Part shown: one piece after another, positions 8,718 to 19,633 of the stretch
Layout: every line of letters starts with the position of its first letter
Numbering within the stretch: position 1 is the stretch's first letter
NCBI RefSeq assembly: GCF_008087665.1
Contig: NZ_CP042912.1
Coordinates: 4,588,001-4,652,000, forward strand
Length of the DNA stretch: 64,000 bases
Source of the DNA: Mariniblastus fucicola
GTDB taxonomy: Bacteria > Planctomycetota > Planctomycetia > Pirellulales > Pirellulaceae
Direction of reading: 5' to 3'
Position numbers and translations under genes: made by a program
The notes under the pieces: model-generated
What the model was told of the DNA's origin: nothing
Database searches by the model: none
What the model saw: only the letters and a program-made list of their open reading frames with translations

Positions 8718-10862
8718 CTACGGCGTAAACTCAGGGACCAAGGACTGGATCAACGGCGTTCGCCAAGCATTTCCATTGGGATCATAGATGCCAAATCCAG
8801 CACCGAACTCCCAATACGTGAATGGAATTTCCAGCGTCTCCGACCAATCACGCACAGCCGTCGTCCAGCGAACTCGCGAGTCAATATCGGCCGGATTGTA
8901 GGCCCCGAATTCGCCCAGATGAATCGGAACTCCGTGCGTGATTGACCAAATCTGGGCCTGCAGAAACGCATTGGCGATCGCGTCTTCTTCCGATGCCAAA
9001 AGCGGCACCGTGACGTCGTTTCCGTTGAGCGTTGCGTTGCTGAGCTGGAACTGCGGTTGGGCATCCGGCGTCAGGTTCTGAATCGTGATATCACTGATCG
9101 GCAATGAGGAACTGAATTCGAACGAGTACTCGTTCGTGCCGCTCGTCGTTTGAAAGTCTTCAACGAAAACCTCAACGTCATCTGAATCGCGAAGCGAAAC
9201 CCTCAGAGACATGGCCGCGTCGATCGTGAACTTCAGGGTGTCGGTGTCTGCAACGGGAGTCGTCGCATGGAATCGGGCGCCTGCCCATCCTTCGGTATAC
9301 TCGATTCCCAGCGAACCAATCGTCGGTGTGAAAGTCGTGTTCCATGACCAGCTCTGCCAACGGCTGCCAAAGCTTACTCGATCGTTGATCCACAGCGTTC
9401 CAACCGGCGGCGACGGGTCTACCCATTCGGCCCCTTGATGTGTAAACGCGAACGGTTCGTAGAAGTGAAACGTTCCCACGAGATACGGATCGTCGGGAGG
9501 ATCAAGATTCAACAAGCCACCGATGCTGTTGTACGAAACGCCCCCGACAAGCACCTTTCGTGTCGCATTGGTTTCGCGAATTTTCGCCAGTGCCACTGCG
9601 AGATAGTCGCCCCAAAGCGCAGGATTCGTGTTGAACGCGGCGTGCGGCTCGTTGAGAACCTCGAAGTAAACCGATTTCGGCTGTCCAGAATATCGAGTCG
9701 CGATTTGCTCCCACATGGCAATCGCCCGCGGCGTTTCTGTAACCGGGTTGGCGTTGAGTTCGTCATAGTGGTGCACGTTGACAATAATCTTCAGCCCTCT
9801 TGACACCGCCTGATCGACGCACCAGTCGACTCTTGAAAAGAACGTTTCATCGATCGCATATGGGGCGGTTTGCGAAGTGTGGTGCGTCCATGAAATTGGC
9901 AATCGTATATGGTCCATGCCCGACTCGACAACCAAATCAAAGAAGCGTTCTTCGACTGACAACCCCCAGGCACCTTCGTTTGGCGCCTCAAGCATGTTGC
10001 CGAAGTTTACGCCCCGATTAAATCCGATGCCGGGTCGTTCCGAAGAACTGGGCTGAATCAACTTCAATGGAAAGAAACCAGAGAGGTGGTTTCTGGCGAT
10101 GCTCACATCTGTCGCGTTGACGCGTCCATCGCGGTCAACGTCATACTGATTCTCGATGTCGACATTAAAGAAACCCGACAGGTTTGAGCGGACAGCGCTA
10201 ACGTCGTCCGCGTCGACACGAGCGTCCACGTCCGAGTTCATGGTTTCGCCGACCGCGTTGCCAAAATAGAACACATCGTCTGCCGCAAGCTTCGTCGTCG
10301 TATTGCCGAGCACACGAATCTGCAACCACGTCAACTTGATCGATGAGTCTGGCCAAATGATCGTCACACGATCGGATCCTTCGACTCCAGCACCAAAATC
10401 TGTCTCGATAGATACTGGAGCCGGAGCCAAACTCCAGCTATCAGAATCATCCTCGTTTCCGACCTTGAACTCAAAGTCATCGACATCGACTTCGCCGTTG
10501 AGGGATTCGAAGTCGACAACGATCCCGTTGATTCCGAGCAAGTAACTGGAATAGTTGATCTTGGTGGCTGTGGCTCCGTCGAACAATGGTTCCTTGTCAG
10601 GCGCGATCGCATCGTAATCGCTGAGGTCATCAAAGCTGCAATTGTTGTAGAACAGGTATCGACCTTTGACCGTGACTTCCGCGTTCGACATCATTCGGCT
10701 TCCGCGCGGAATCGCCATCGGGCGCAGTCCGGCTTGCTTGACTTCTTTTTTTGCAACGACCGTGGAACGCTGGGCGGATGCGATCTCTGTGGAGCTGAAA
10801 AATAAGCAGAGCATGGAGCAGATGACTGAGAGACGTATGCTTTTTGTCGCCAGAACTGACAT
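8718..10862 (-). CDS. Secreted GH5-family glycoside hydrolase with dockerin-like repeats
   Basis: This 714-residue exported enzyme probably hydrolyses a beta-glucan or mannan. A signal peptide occupies residues 1-30. A beta-rich domain of about 170 residues follows, then two calcium-binding dockerin-like repeats (about 220-275, DVDRDGRVNATDV), then the GH5 barrel from about 285. The catalytic acid/base is Glu405 in YFEVLNEP and the nucleophile is Glu651 in HLGEFGAYN. These two residues lie 246 apart because a beta-sandwich-like insert of about 120 residues sits between THQGAEWVDPSPP and the last barrel strands. It is transcribed away from the PEP-CTERM gene. The exact substrate cannot be told from sequence. 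Confidence 0.86.
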   Translation of the reverse strand: MSVLATKSIRLSVICSMLCLFFSSTEIASAQRSTVVAKKEVKQAGLRPMAIPRGSRMMSNAEVTVKGRYLFYNNCSFDDLSDYDAIAPDKEPLFDGATATKINYSSYLLGINGIVVDFESLNGEVDVDDFEFKVGNEDDSDSWSLAPAPVSIETDFGAGVEGSDRVTIIWPDSSIKLTWLQIRVLGNTTTKLAADDVFYFGNAVGETMNSDVDARVDADDVSAVRSNLSGFFNVDIENQYDVDRDGRVNATDVSIARNHLSGFFPLKLIQPSSSERPGIGFNRGVNFGNMLEAPNEGAWGLSVEERFFDLVVESGMDHIRLPISWTHHTSQTAPYAIDETFFSRVDWCVDQAVSRGLKIIVNVHHYDELNANPVTETPRAIAMWEQIATRYSGQPKSVYFEVLNEPHAAFNTNPALWGDYLAVALAKIRETNATRKVLVGGVSYNSIGGLLNLDPPDDPYLVGTFHFYEPFAFTHQGAEWVDPSPPVGTLWINDRVSFGSRWQSWSWNTTFTPTIGSLGIEYTEGWAGARFHATTPVADTDTLKFTIDAAMSLRVSLRDSDDVEVFVEDFQTTSGTNEYSFEFSSSLPISDITIQNLTPDAQPQFQLSNATLNGNDVTVPLLASEEDAIANAFLQAQIWSITHGVPIHLGEFGAYNPADIDSRVRWTTAVRDWSETLEIPFTYWEFGAGFGIYDPNGNAWRTPLIQSLVPEFTP

Positions 10863-11080
10863 TGTTTCACCTCAATCAAAATTGACATTATCGTCACAGC
10901 TCGAACCTTCAGCCAGCAAGTGTACCAGCCCAGCATGCTTTTCTGCCTTGTTCGGGAAAATCTGATTGTTGGATGGCCAACCCTAATTTACTATCTGTTA
11001 TCCAGGACTCTCGATAGATTTGAGGGTGCTCCCACCATTTCCTCAGTTCTTATCCACACATTCGTAACGGCGATCTATTC

Positions 11081-11713
11081 ATGCGTAACATCATGCGATT
11101 CATGGCACTGGCGGCACTTTCCGTCTCTTTGTTCAGTGCCGAGGCCAAAGCTCAACAAGTTAATTTGACCTTTGGAACCGACAACAACATTAATTTGATC
11201 GAGAACCTGGCTGATCAACGAGTTGATTTTTTCATCAACGACATTGCCGGCAAGAACTACGACGTCTTTGAACTTTGGATTCAAATTGGCGATGGCGGCA
11301 CGGTCATTGGCGGAAGCGACACCGGTCCGCGTCTAACGGGCGTTGACCTCGGACCAGGCACGATCTTCGAAGGCGGAGTTCGCGGTGGCGGATTGGAAGC
11401 CAGTCAAACTGATTTGCTGTGGGCTGACTACATCGATTCAGCGGTCGCAACCGACGACGGCCTTGGTGGAACACTAATTTTTGATACGACTGGGTTCCTC
11501 GCCGGCACGACCATCGACATCCGCTTTGAGGGAATCGACATTGGCGGAGACATCTTTAACACCAACTTCCGCAACGGGATTGATAACGTTGACGAAATTG
11601 TCGCCCCGTCTTCAAATGGTGTCATCCGGGTCATAAGCGCTGTTCCGGAACCAGCAAGCTCGGTCGTCATCCTCGCGGTTGCAGGACTGATCGGCGTCCG
11701 TCGACGTCGCTAG
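11081..11713 (+). CDS. PEP-CTERM sorting-domain protein
   Basis: This 210-residue exported protein has a signal peptide (about residues 1-24, cutting after AEAKA). Its C-terminus is a sorting tag: VPEPASS, a hydrophobic stretch and a final RRRR. Such tags are recognised by exosortase-type enzymes and lead to surface anchoring or release into matrix. The middle is a beta-rich, Asp/Gly-rich region with no domain I recognise. Its gene stands alone, with a strong terminator just downstream. No exosortase gene lies in this window. The cargo function is unknown. Confidence 0.85.
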   Translation: MRNIMRFMALAALSVSLFSAEAKAQQVNLTFGTDNNINLIENLADQRVDFFINDIAGKNYDVFELWIQIGDGGTVIGGSDTGPRLTGVDLGPGTIFEGGVRGGGLEASQTDLLWADYIDSAVATDDGLGGTLIFDTTGFLAGTTIDIRFEGIDIGGDIFNTNFRNGIDNVDEIVAPSSNGVIRVISAVPEPASSVVILAVAGLIGVRRRR

Positions 11714-11767
11714 TCACGATTGGCGAATCAGTAGCAGCCAGCGACGCTGCACCCTTTGACAAAACAG

Positions 11768-11800
11768 CCTTCCTGAATTCAACTTCAGGAAGGTTTTTTT
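11768..11800 (+). terminator. Rho-independent terminator after the PEP-CTERM gene
   Basis: A perfect 10-bp stem, CCTTCCTGAA (11768-11777) with TTCAGGAAGG (11784-11793), encloses a 6-base loop and is followed by seven T residues. It lies 55 bp past the PEP-CTERM stop and ends 36 bp before the next start. Confidence 0.92.
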
Positions 11801-11836
11801 CGTTGTTCGCCAACCCATAAATTGCAGGGCACCGCC

Positions 11837-12811
11837 ATGCCGCTGGTCAAAAGAATCCTCGTTGCCGGAGGCGCCGGCTTTCTCGGCTCTCATCTTTGCG
11901 AACGGCTCGTCGAACAGAAGCACGATGTCATTTGCCTGGACAACTTTTTCACCAGTCAAAAATCCAACGTTGTCCACCTGCTCGACAACCCAAACTTTGA
12001 GCTGATTCGACACGACATCGTTTCCCCGATCTTGTTGGAAGTGGACGAGATCTACAATCTTGCCTGTCCCGCAGCACCCGGTCACTACCAGTACAATCCC
12101 ATCAAGACGATGAAGATCAGCATTCAGGGCTCGATCAATCTTCTGGGCATGGCCAAACGTTGCAACGCCAAGATTTTTCAGGCTTCGACCAGCGAAGTTT
12201 ACGGTGACCCGGAAGTTCATCCACAGCCCGAATCCTATCGTGGTTGCGTGAATCCAATCGGGATTCGTGCCTGTTACGACGAGGGAAAGCGTGCTGCAGA
12301 GACGCTGTTTTTTGACTACCACCGCATGCACAAAACGAACATTCGAGTTTGCCGAATCTTCAACACTTACGGTCCTCGCATGCATCCGTTCGACGGACGC
12401 GTGGTTAGCAATTTCATTCGTCAGGCACTTGGCGGCGAAGACATCACGATTTTTGGCGACGGTTCCCAGACGAGATCTTTCTGTTATCGCGATGATCTGG
12501 TCGAAGGTTTTCTTCGGTTGATGAATGCTCCTGACGACATCGTCGGACCAATCAACCTTGGCAATCCGGGCGAGTATTCGATCCTTGAGCTGGCTGAGCT
12601 GATTATCGAGATCGTTGGCAGCAAGTCCAAACTGGTCCATCGCGAGCTTCCTCCGGACGACCCAACGCGAAGACAGCCGGACATCACGTTGGCTAGAAAA
12701 CATCTTGATTGGGAACCGAAAGTACCTCTTCGGGAAGGCCTGGAGAAAACGATCGAATGGTTCCGGACTATCGAGATGGAACACTATCGCCCGCCGACTC
12801 CAAACTTCTAG
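11837..12811 (+). CDS. UDP-glucuronate decarboxylase-like NAD-dependent epimerase/dehydratase
   Basis: This extended short-chain dehydrogenase most closely resembles UDP-xylose synthase, which oxidises and decarboxylates UDP-glucuronate to UDP-xylose for polysaccharide synthesis. The NAD-binding [10 protein letters not shown] lies at about residues 10-19, the [10 protein letters not shown] stretch follows, and the catalytic YDEGKR has Tyr near residue 147. [10 protein letters not shown] and the later RQPDI motif are also typical. I use the ATG at 11837, giving 324 residues; a TTG lies five codons upstream. It starts just after the terminator and ends 8 bp before the SolA-like gene. dTDP-glucose dehydratase is a less likely reading. 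Confidence 0.88.
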   Translation: MPLVKRILVAGGAGFLGSHLCERLVEQKHDVICLDNFFTSQKSNVVHLLDNPNFELIRHDIVSPILLEVDEIYNLACPAAPGHYQYNPIKTMKISIQGSINLLGMAKRCNAKIFQASTSEVYGDPEVHPQPESYRGCVNPIGIRACYDEGKRAAETLFFDYHRMHKTNIRVCRIFNTYGPRMHPFDGRVVSNFIRQALGGEDITIFGDGSQTRSFCYRDDLVEGFLRLMNAPDDIVGPINLGNPGEYSILELAELIIEIVGSKSKLVHRELPPDDPTRRQPDITLARKHLDWEPKVPLREGLEKTIEWFRTIEMEHYRPPTPNF

Positions 12812-12819
12812 CGAATCGA

Positions 12820-13977
12820 ATGTCATCCTTGAAGCACTACGACCTGATCGTGATCGGTTTTGGCGGTGTCGGCAGCGCGACGCTGTACCACGCTGCGAAG
12901 AAGGGCTGGACTACGCTAGGCATCGACCAGTTTGGCCCGGCTCACAACAAAGGCAGCTCGCACGGTCAGACGCGGATCATCCGCAAAGCCTACTTTGAGC
13001 ACCCGAACTACGTGCCGTTGGCGGAAGAAGCGTTCGAACGGTGGGACGAACTCAACAAACGCCACCGGACGCGACCAGAGACCAAGCCACTTTTCGAGCA
13101 GGCGGGCGTGCTGCAAATTGGCCGACCAGAAAGTGAGGTCATTAACGGCGTGTTGCGGAGCGCGAAAGAGCACGATTTAAAGCTGGAGCAATTTACGCCA
13201 GAGCAGATTCACCATCGCCTTCCCATTCTCAACGTTCAGCCGGATCACATCGGATTGTTCGAACCTGAAGCCGGATTCCTCCGCGTAGAACACTGCGTCG
13301 CAGCACATTTGGCTCAGGCGAAAAAACGCGGGGCTGAACTGATCAGCGACTGCACGGTCGTCGACTGGAACGCTTCAGAAAGCGGCCTTGAAGTTCGAAC
13401 AGAAAATGGAACGTTTCGTGCTGACCGACTGGCCATTTGTGCCGGAGCGTGGTCAGCTCGATTCTTGCCCGGAATTAACATTGAACTGAACGTCATCTCC
13501 AAACAGCAGAATTGGTATCAGATCGACCGGATTGAACAAAAGTACGTAAACGACTTTCCGGTTGTGTTCATCGAAGAGGACGATGGCGAGCAGTTTTATT
13601 GTATTCCGGAACTGGATTCCCACGGCATGAAAGTTTGTCGTCACACGGGAGGCGACGTTGTGGAGGACGCCGACGGACTCGATCGGAAAGTCGACCAGGA
13701 CGATCTGAACCGAAATGAAGCTTTCATGGATCTCCGCTTGCACCACAGCAAACATCGACTCGTGCATAGCTCGACTTGCATGTACACCATGTCGGCAGAC
13801 GGACACTTCATCATCGACAGGCATCCGCAACACGCTAACGTCGCCTTCGCAACCGGTCTTTCGGGACACGGTTTCAAATTCACGCCAGTGCTGGGGCATC
13901 GGATGGTTGAGATGCTCGACGGGCAGTGCGACTCGCAAATAGACTTTCTTTCGCTCGATCGTTTTCGACAAGTGTAA
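12820..13977 (+). CDS. SolA-like FAD-dependent amine oxidase (sarcosine/N-methyltryptophan oxidase family)
   Basis: This 385-residue flavoprotein belongs to the monomeric sarcosine oxidase family, which oxidises N-methyl amino acids and releases hydrogen peroxide. It begins YDLIVIGFGGVGSATLYHAAKKG, a dinucleotide fold. SSHGQTRIIRKAYFEHPNYVPL, the family's FAD and substrate loop, follows, and GLSGHGFKFTPVLG lies near the C-terminus. The start is the ATG at 12820, 8 bp after the UXS-like gene. An open frame reaching back to 12709 overlaps that gene and is not coding. In most relatives a Cys holds the FAD covalently; I did not confirm which residue does so here. Confidence 0.87.
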   Translation: MSSLKHYDLIVIGFGGVGSATLYHAAKKGWTTLGIDQFGPAHNKGSSHGQTRIIRKAYFEHPNYVPLAEEAFERWDELNKRHRTRPETKPLFEQAGVLQIGRPESEVINGVLRSAKEHDLKLEQFTPEQIHHRLPILNVQPDHIGLFEPEAGFLRVEHCVAAHLAQAKKRGAELISDCTVVDWNASESGLEVRTENGTFRADRLAICAGAWSARFLPGINIELNVISKQQNWYQIDRIEQKYVNDFPVVFIEEDDGEQFYCIPELDSHGMKVCRHTGGDVVEDADGLDRKVDQDDLNRNEAFMDLRLHHSKHRLVHSSTCMYTMSADGHFIIDRHPQHANVAFATGLSGHGFKFTPVLGHRMVEMLDGQCDSQIDFLSLDRFRQV

Positions 13978-14088
13978 CTATCGCGCGAAGCCCCGTTTCG
14001 AATCGGCACGTCGAATTGCGGTAATCAGCGCACAGAGTTAAAACATGCGTTCAAGAAAAACTCGGCTTGGTGAAAGCGAAAGCAGGAC

Positions 14089-15480
<1,392 letters not shown>

Positions 15481-15959
15481 GCTGGCCGGGACGAGCCGCG
15501 AACCGGATCGTTTGCTGGGGTTTAGCTGAGACTCTTTCGGGCGTCCGCACCTGTTGGATGCCAGATTCCGCTCTCTGGGCAAAAATCGACGGTCAAACCC
15601 TGGACTGATGGGCGTCGACTTCTGATTGATGTCGGCTCAGCGAAGGCATCGACGCAGAGATGCTCGGCAGGCGGAGATACGGGATGGGCTGCGGCCTGTG
15701 ACGCTTAATCGGTTTCTGCCGACCGTTTCGTTATGGACATCTGGTCAGATAACACCGCAACCGCGCTCACCCTAACCGGGGAAATCCCCAGAGTTGTTGG
15801 CGATTGCGATTGAATTCGGACGGCATTTGAACAAAATCAAATTGAAACAAGCCGAGGTTCAAGTAGATTATTCTGTGGGCATCTTCCACTTCCACCTCGG
15901 TACGCGGTGAGCAAGTTCGTCCGAAGTCCCCAACCAGTAGGCAATTTAAGGAACTGAAC
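15481..15959. other. Intergenic region upstream of the M10 protease gene
   Basis: About 480 bp separate sthA from the M10/RTX protease gene on the same strand. I find no gene-like frame, RNA gene or clear terminator hairpin with a T-run. The last bases carry an AAGGA element about 7 bp before the protease ATG. The protease promoter must lie here but was not identified. Confidence 0.5.
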
Positions 15960-18665
15960 ATGGGCCGTCCAGTCGTTGAACACTTCAACACAAACATCTT
16001 TCTCAACTCCGTTATCAATGGGGAAGACCTCTTCTCGACCATTGATCCAGACGGGGATGTGATCTCCTTTTTTAGAGTCGAAGATTACCAGGACGATCCG
16101 ACCGGCGGGTTCTTTCGTCTCAACGGCGTCGCGATCCCCAACGGTACTCAGTTTCGCGTTGAAGCCGAAGATCTTCCGTTTCTGGAGTACGTCAGCGGTT
16201 CGCGCATTGGCTGGGAAGGCTTCCGCGTCATCGCAGTAGATGTGAATGGCGAGTTTTCGACAGCCGCCGATTCCGGTCGCCTGTACACGGTTCGAGAAAA
16301 CGTCACGAAACCGAGAGTTCAGAACTTGCCGTTCGATGCGCTTGCTGATGAAGCAACTGCAGTCGCGTCATTCATCAAGGGCTACGATCCTGACGGCTAC
16401 CCGATTACACAATTCTACATTCGGGATCGCAGCGTTGATTTGGGCTTCCTGACGCTTGACGGTGAAGCACTTGCTCAGGGCGAGTACCATTTAATCAAAA
16501 CGGAAGAGCTCGAAGGGCTCTACTACAACACAACCGGAGCGACGTCTTCTGAGAAGTTCGACATCTTCGCTTACGACGGCGAGCTTTGGAGCGAGCGCGG
16601 CAGCTACGATGTTGGAACGACTGCCAACGTCAACCGTCCCGTCGCCCAGTTCACTCGAGGCGATGTAAATTCCCGCGACATCATCGCGATCGAGCCACTG
16701 GCAAACATCACCGACGATGATGGCAACTCGATCAAGTGGTATGAATTCTGGAACACCAGCCCGCACGCGGTGCATGGCGACCTGCTTCTCGATGGTGTGG
16801 TCCAACCTCGCAAGGAATGGATTCGCGTCGAAGCAGATCAGCTCGACGATCTGGAGTTTCTGGCTCCTGATCGCGACTTTGTTCAGCAGATCCGGTATCG
16901 CGGTTACGACGGAAAATACCAAAGCGGAAACGGAACGATCTCGATCACGACGACTTACGTTCCGCCACCGATTCCACCTAGCATTGAAGCAGTCGTTCCC
17001 AAAGTGGACGTTCGTCAGCTTCAGACTTTCGAAGTCGACTCACTTTTCACCGTTAACGAGCCAGGCCTTCCTGCGACAGAGTTTCAGATTTTTGACGGTA
17101 ATTCCGACTCCTTCTCGGGCGAGTTCCTGCTCTTCAATTCTCCGCTTGCCACGGACGTTGTTCACACGTTGACCCCAGCGGAATTTTCAGTCGTTGATTA
17201 CATTTCAGGTCCCTACATTGTTCGTTCCAACGAAGGCATTTACGCTCGTGTCGGAAACGGCGACTGGAGCCCTTGGGCTCGAATTGAAATGCACACGGAA
17301 CCTGAGTTCGACCAGGCCTTTTTCACCAATCAGGTGAATCCAGTCAGTTGGGTTCCGATTCTCAATCAGGGAACCGAGGTCACGCGACTGACTTACAGCT
17401 TCATGCAAAACTTTCCTGACTACGAAACGGGAGAAGCGGTCAACAACGACGATCCACCAGAGCAGTTCTCGCAGTTGACGCCCATCCAGCGAAACGCCGT
17501 TCACATGGGATTCGAAAATCTCGAGCAATTCGCGAACGTTGAGTTTGTCCAAGTTTCTGACACATCCACCAACGAGCTTGGCCAGCGCGGCGGCCTCTTG
17601 CGAATTGGCAACTACTTTGTTGAAGACTCAACTGCTGGTGCGTTTGCGTTCTTCCCATCAACGGCTCCGCAAGGTGGCGACATTTGGTTGAATCTCGGTT
17701 CAATCTCCACAACGGACATGAGCCAGGGGACTTATTCGTACACAGCGTTCATACACGAGGTTGGCCACGCGATGGGGCTGAAGCACCCGCACGGCGGAAA
17801 CTCTGCGTATCAGCCGGGTGGTCAGGAAGCGGCTCCATGGCTTCCTGATTCAACGGATGATCAGCGTTTCTCAGTCATGACTTACACGTTTGGTCCTGCG
17901 TTCGCGTGGACGTACCAAATTTACGACATCTACAACCTGCAGACTCTGTATGGTGCGAACATGTCGTACAACACTGGTGACGATGTCTATAGCTACGATT
18001 CGCTCGGCGGCAGCCCGGATGCCCTACAGGCGATTTGGGATGCTGGCGGAAATGACACGCTTTCTGCTGAAGGGGTCACGACGGCGTCACTGCTTGACTT
18101 GCGTGCGGGTCAGCTAAGCAACCTTGGCAGCTTTACGACCAACATCGGGATCGCATTTAATGTCGACATTGAAAACGCAATTGGCGGCGACGCAAGCGAT
18201 GTCATCACAGGCAATCATGTCGACAACGTGCTTGACGGAGGCCTGGGCAATGACACTATTTGGGGCGGTAGCGGAAACGACTTCATGACCGGCGGAGCTG
18301 GTAGTGACACGTTTGTCTTCGGAGTTGCCGATCAGAACGACACCATCGACGAGCAACGCCTCGCAGGTCGCGACACCATTCGACTCGCCAATTTCCCTCA
18401 GCTCGATAGCCTGGAAGAAGACATTCGTTTCAGTTTCGAAGGCCGTGACTTGATCATCGACTTGAGACTTGATGGTCAGGACGTGAGCGATGGAACGCTT
18501 CGCATCGTCAATCAGACGTGGGGAGGCTCTCGCATCGAATCGCTGGAACTGAACGGGACACTGATCGACCTGTCGGACCTGTCGCAACAGGTCACCGCCG
18601 GGAATGACACGTTCCGAATCACCGAAACGACCAGCAACTTCGGCAACCTGGCTGTACCAGTTTAG
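15960..18665 (+). CDS. Secreted M10 (serralysin-type) metalloprotease with RTX repeats
   Basis: This 901-residue protein looks like an exported zinc protease. The zinc site HEVGHAMGLKHP lies at about residues 598-609, and the Met-turn SVMTY comes about 40 residues later. The RTX calcium-binding stretch GGLGNDTIWGGSGNDFMTGG is near residues 760-785. The first 450 residues hold about four copies of a beta-rich unit of roughly 110 residues, each containing a phrase like GxFxLxGxxIxxGxxxxVxxxDLxxLxY. These are probably adhesive modules. There is no N-terminal signal peptide, as expected for type I secretion. AAGGA precedes the ATG by about 7 bp. The substrate is unknown, and no type I exporter is in the window. 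Confidence 0.87.
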   Translation: MGRPVVEHFNTNIFLNSVINGEDLFSTIDPDGDVISFFRVEDYQDDPTGGFFRLNGVAIPNGTQFRVEAEDLPFLEYVSGSRIGWEGFRVIAVDVNGEFSTAADSGRLYTVRENVTKPRVQNLPFDALADEATAVASFIKGYDPDGYPITQFYIRDRSVDLGFLTLDGEALAQGEYHLIKTEELEGLYYNTTGATSSEKFDIFAYDGELWSERGSYDVGTTANVNRPVAQFTRGDVNSRDIIAIEPLANITDDDGNSIKWYEFWNTSPHAVHGDLLLDGVVQPRKEWIRVEADQLDDLEFLAPDRDFVQQIRYRGYDGKYQSGNGTISITTTYVPPPIPPSIEAVVPKVDVRQLQTFEVDSLFTVNEPGLPATEFQIFDGNSDSFSGEFLLFNSPLATDVVHTLTPAEFSVVDYISGPYIVRSNEGIYARVGNGDWSPWARIEMHTEPEFDQAFFTNQVNPVSWVPILNQGTEVTRLTYSFMQNFPDYETGEAVNNDDPPEQFSQLTPIQRNAVHMGFENLEQFANVEFVQVSDTSTNELGQRGGLLRIGNYFVEDSTAGAFAFFPSTAPQGGDIWLNLGSISTTDMSQGTYSYTAFIHEVGHAMGLKHPHGGNSAYQPGGQEAAPWLPDSTDDQRFSVMTYTFGPAFAWTYQIYDIYNLQTLYGANMSYNTGDDVYSYDSLGGSPDALQAIWDAGGNDTLSAEGVTTASLLDLRAGQLSNLGSFTTNIGIAFNVDIENAIGGDASDVITGNHVDNVLDGGLGNDTIWGGSGNDFMTGGAGSDTFVFGVADQNDTIDEQRLAGRDTIRLANFPQLDSLEEDIRFSFEGRDLIIDLRLDGQDVSDGTLRIVNQTWGGSRIESLELNGTLIDLSDLSQQVTAGNDTFRITETTSNFGNLAVPV

Positions 18666-18692
18666 GTTTCCGAGAACGATCGAAAAGCGAAA

Positions 18693-18720
18693 GGCTCGCC
18701 CCCTCAGGCGAGTCTTTTTT
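18693..18720 (+). terminator. Rho-independent terminator after the M10 protease gene
   Basis: GGCTCGCC pairs with GGCGAGTC (one G-T wobble) across the short loop CCCTCA, and six T residues follow. It starts 28 bp after the protease stop. Confidence 0.88.
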
Positions 18721-18756
18721 CGTTTCTCAGAGCCAATAATCCCTGCTGCGTGGGGC

Positions 18757-19566
18757 CTACGCGTCTTCGACGGGAGGCTGTGGCACGTTCTTTAGGTCCA
18801 GCTTTTCAACGTCCGGAGTCGTTGGGATATTCATTTTCGGGGCCGCAGGGGTCACCGGATCAACTTCGTTGATCGGCGCGACGACTGGTTCCTGTTCTGA
18901 CGATCCTGAATCAGATGAGCCGCCTGGAACCTCTGGTTCGTAGACTTTCCATTCATACTTGCACGTCGGACATTCGTAAGTCTTCGATCCCAACACGTTG
19001 ACAACGCGGACTTTGGCTTTGGTCGGAGGACAGGACTTTTTCCAAGGCAGTCGAACCGGCGGAATGCAAATTTCCTCTTGCTTGACTTCGTAGCACTCCT
19101 TCTTCTCGGTCGACTTCTCAACTTTCAGATCGCAGAAATCACAGTCGCACTGCGGACAAACCGTTTTGGATCGAATCAGCTTTCGACGCGGCATCGGCGT
19201 CTTACAACTGCACGGCTTTCGACCACAACCGCAAGCCACTCTGGATACCGGGGCGGCGACAGGAGCAGGGACGACTTCCGGAAGCATCTCCGTCGAAATC
19301 AGAATGTCAGAGGTTACAGTTTCCCGTCCACCGGTCGCGGCAAGACACGCTTCGCAGTTGCAAGGCTTCTTGGGCTTAATCGTGGAAGCAAGCTTCTTTA
19401 CCGGGAACAGTTTTCCTTTTAGACATCCAGAGCATTTTGCGTTTCCGCATCCACACGATTGGCTGACGATCTGAGCCTGCAGACGGGATGTGTCGGCCTG
19501 CGTCGACATGAAAAATGTGAATACGAGGCAGAACGCAATTATGATTTTTGAAGATTGATTCATCAT
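18757..19566 (-). CDS. Cys-rich exported protein of unknown function
   Basis: This product of about 269 residues has an N-terminal signal sequence (NQSSKIIIAFCLVFTFFMSTQA). Repeated Cys clusters follow: CGCGNAKCSGC, CNCEAC, CGCGRKPCSC, CPQCDCDFC and a final CPTCKYEW. These look like small metal-binding knuckles or disulfide-rich modules. The C-terminal 60 residues are Pro/Glu-rich and have no Cys. Two adjacent ATG codons lie at 19566 and 19563, and a GGAAG element fits the second slightly better. The open frame upstream runs into the porin gene on the same strand and is not coding. I do not recognise a named family; similar Cys-rich secreted proteins are common in planctomycetes. Confidence 0.72.
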   Translation of the reverse strand: MMNQSSKIIIAFCLVFTFFMSTQADTSRLQAQIVSQSCGCGNAKCSGCLKGKLFPVKKLASTIKPKKPCNCEACLAATGGRETVTSDILISTEMLPEVVPAPVAAPVSRVACGCGRKPCSCKTPMPRRKLIRSKTVCPQCDCDFCDLKVEKSTEKKECYEVKQEEICIPPVRLPWKKSCPPTKAKVRVVNVLGSKTYECPTCKYEWKVYEPEVPGGSSDSGSSEQEPVVAPINEVDPVTPAAPKMNIPTTPDVEKLDLKNVPQPPVEDA

Positions 19567-19633
19567 TTCTTCCGATTCGAATCCGTGAAAAAACGGCAGT
19601 ATGGTTTGACGGTAGTTCTTGAGACGGCGGACT

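Noticed and set aside
11714-12826. A 370-codon minus-strand frame opposite the UXS-like gene
   Set aside because: It is the mirror frame of a clear enzyme gene, has no ribosome site and no domain.
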